Positions 63,991 through 64,000 of a DNA stretch of 64,000 bases are shown here, in pieces; position 1 is the stretch's first letter, and every line of letters begins with the position of its first letter. The notes beneath the pieces were generated by a model that saw only the letters and a list, made by a program, of their open reading frames with translations, did not search any database and was not told the origin of the DNA. Location of the stretch: positions 1-64,000 of the forward strand of contig NZ_JAGETZ010000006.1 of NCBI RefSeq assembly GCF_017571495.1, written 5' to 3'. This stretch comes from Hymenobacter negativus. Lineage in GTDB: Bacteria; Bacteroidota; Bacteroidia; Cytophagales; Hymenobacteraceae. The position numbers and the translations under genes are program-made.

Positions 63991-64000
63991 GGCAAATAGC

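Overview
The window looks like a chromosomal piece of a high-GC member of the Bacteroidota, most likely Hymenobacter or a close relative (Cytophagales). The grounds are a SusC/SusD starch locus, type IX secretion (T9SS) sorting domains of both A and B type, a BtuB plus BtuG-like pair behind a cobalamin riboswitch, a TAnnTTTG-type promoter, and GC-rich coding DNA with GC-poor intergenic promoters.

1-12.9 kb: two divergent large secreted proteins (a GEVED/Fn3 repeat protein cut by the window edge, and a T9SS type B protein). A metal block follows: a divergent CDF exporter and MntH-type NRAMP importer with a near-perfect MntR/DtxR-type palindrome between them, then a TonB-dependent receptor and an outer-membrane transporter-like protein. 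12.9-16.4 kb: a REP hairpin, a cobalamin riboswitch, a BtuB-type receptor and a BtuG-like surface lipoprotein, together an outer-membrane vitamin B12 uptake unit. 16.5-23.9 kb: small lipoprotein, thioredoxin-like protein, an AraC regulator fused to an HMA-like CxxC domain next to a Cys-rich copper-binding protein, a B12-binding radical SAM protein, a hydrolase-like lipoprotein, GNAT, and tRNA-Gly(CCC).

24.1-28.0 kb: three-subunit molybdenum oxidoreductase (PaoABC-like) with a Tat-exported iron-sulfur subunit. 28.4-42.4 kb: starch utilisation locus: SusR-like membrane regulator, SusC, SusD, a T9SS cargo protein where SusE/F would be expected, periplasmic GH13, GH97 (SusB) and a GH13 lipoprotein (SusG-like), closed by a strong terminator. 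A structured element with cobalamin-aptamer-like boxes lies between susD and the T9SS gene. 42.7-47.1 kb: YceI protein, membrane protein, class I ribonucleotide reductase large subunit.

47.1-57.1 kb is an accessory zone: an exact 125-bp second copy of the 3' end of nrdA, convergent HicA/HicB-like genes, an AT-rich two-gene operon of unknown function, a DUF433/DUF5615 toxin-antitoxin pair, a solo DUF433, DUF3800, a tRNA remnant and an orphan SUKH-3 immunity gene. Three copies of a ~115-bp repeat mark the borders of the small gene modules. A REP-associated tyrosine transposase sits between two ~140-bp copies of its probable REP element. 57.4-64 kb returns to ordinary genes: two Crp/Fnr regulators, RidA, a CxxC AhpD-like protein, membrane proteins, an SDR epimerase and a DUF3826 protein, with one truncated and frameshifted pseudogene.

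The strongest candidates for something undescribed are the repeat-bounded cassette array at 50.2-52.9 kb, the AT-rich operon at 48.3-50.0 kb next to the duplicated nrdA tail, and the structured element at 35.67-35.77 kb. All calls come from reading the sequence; no database search was run.
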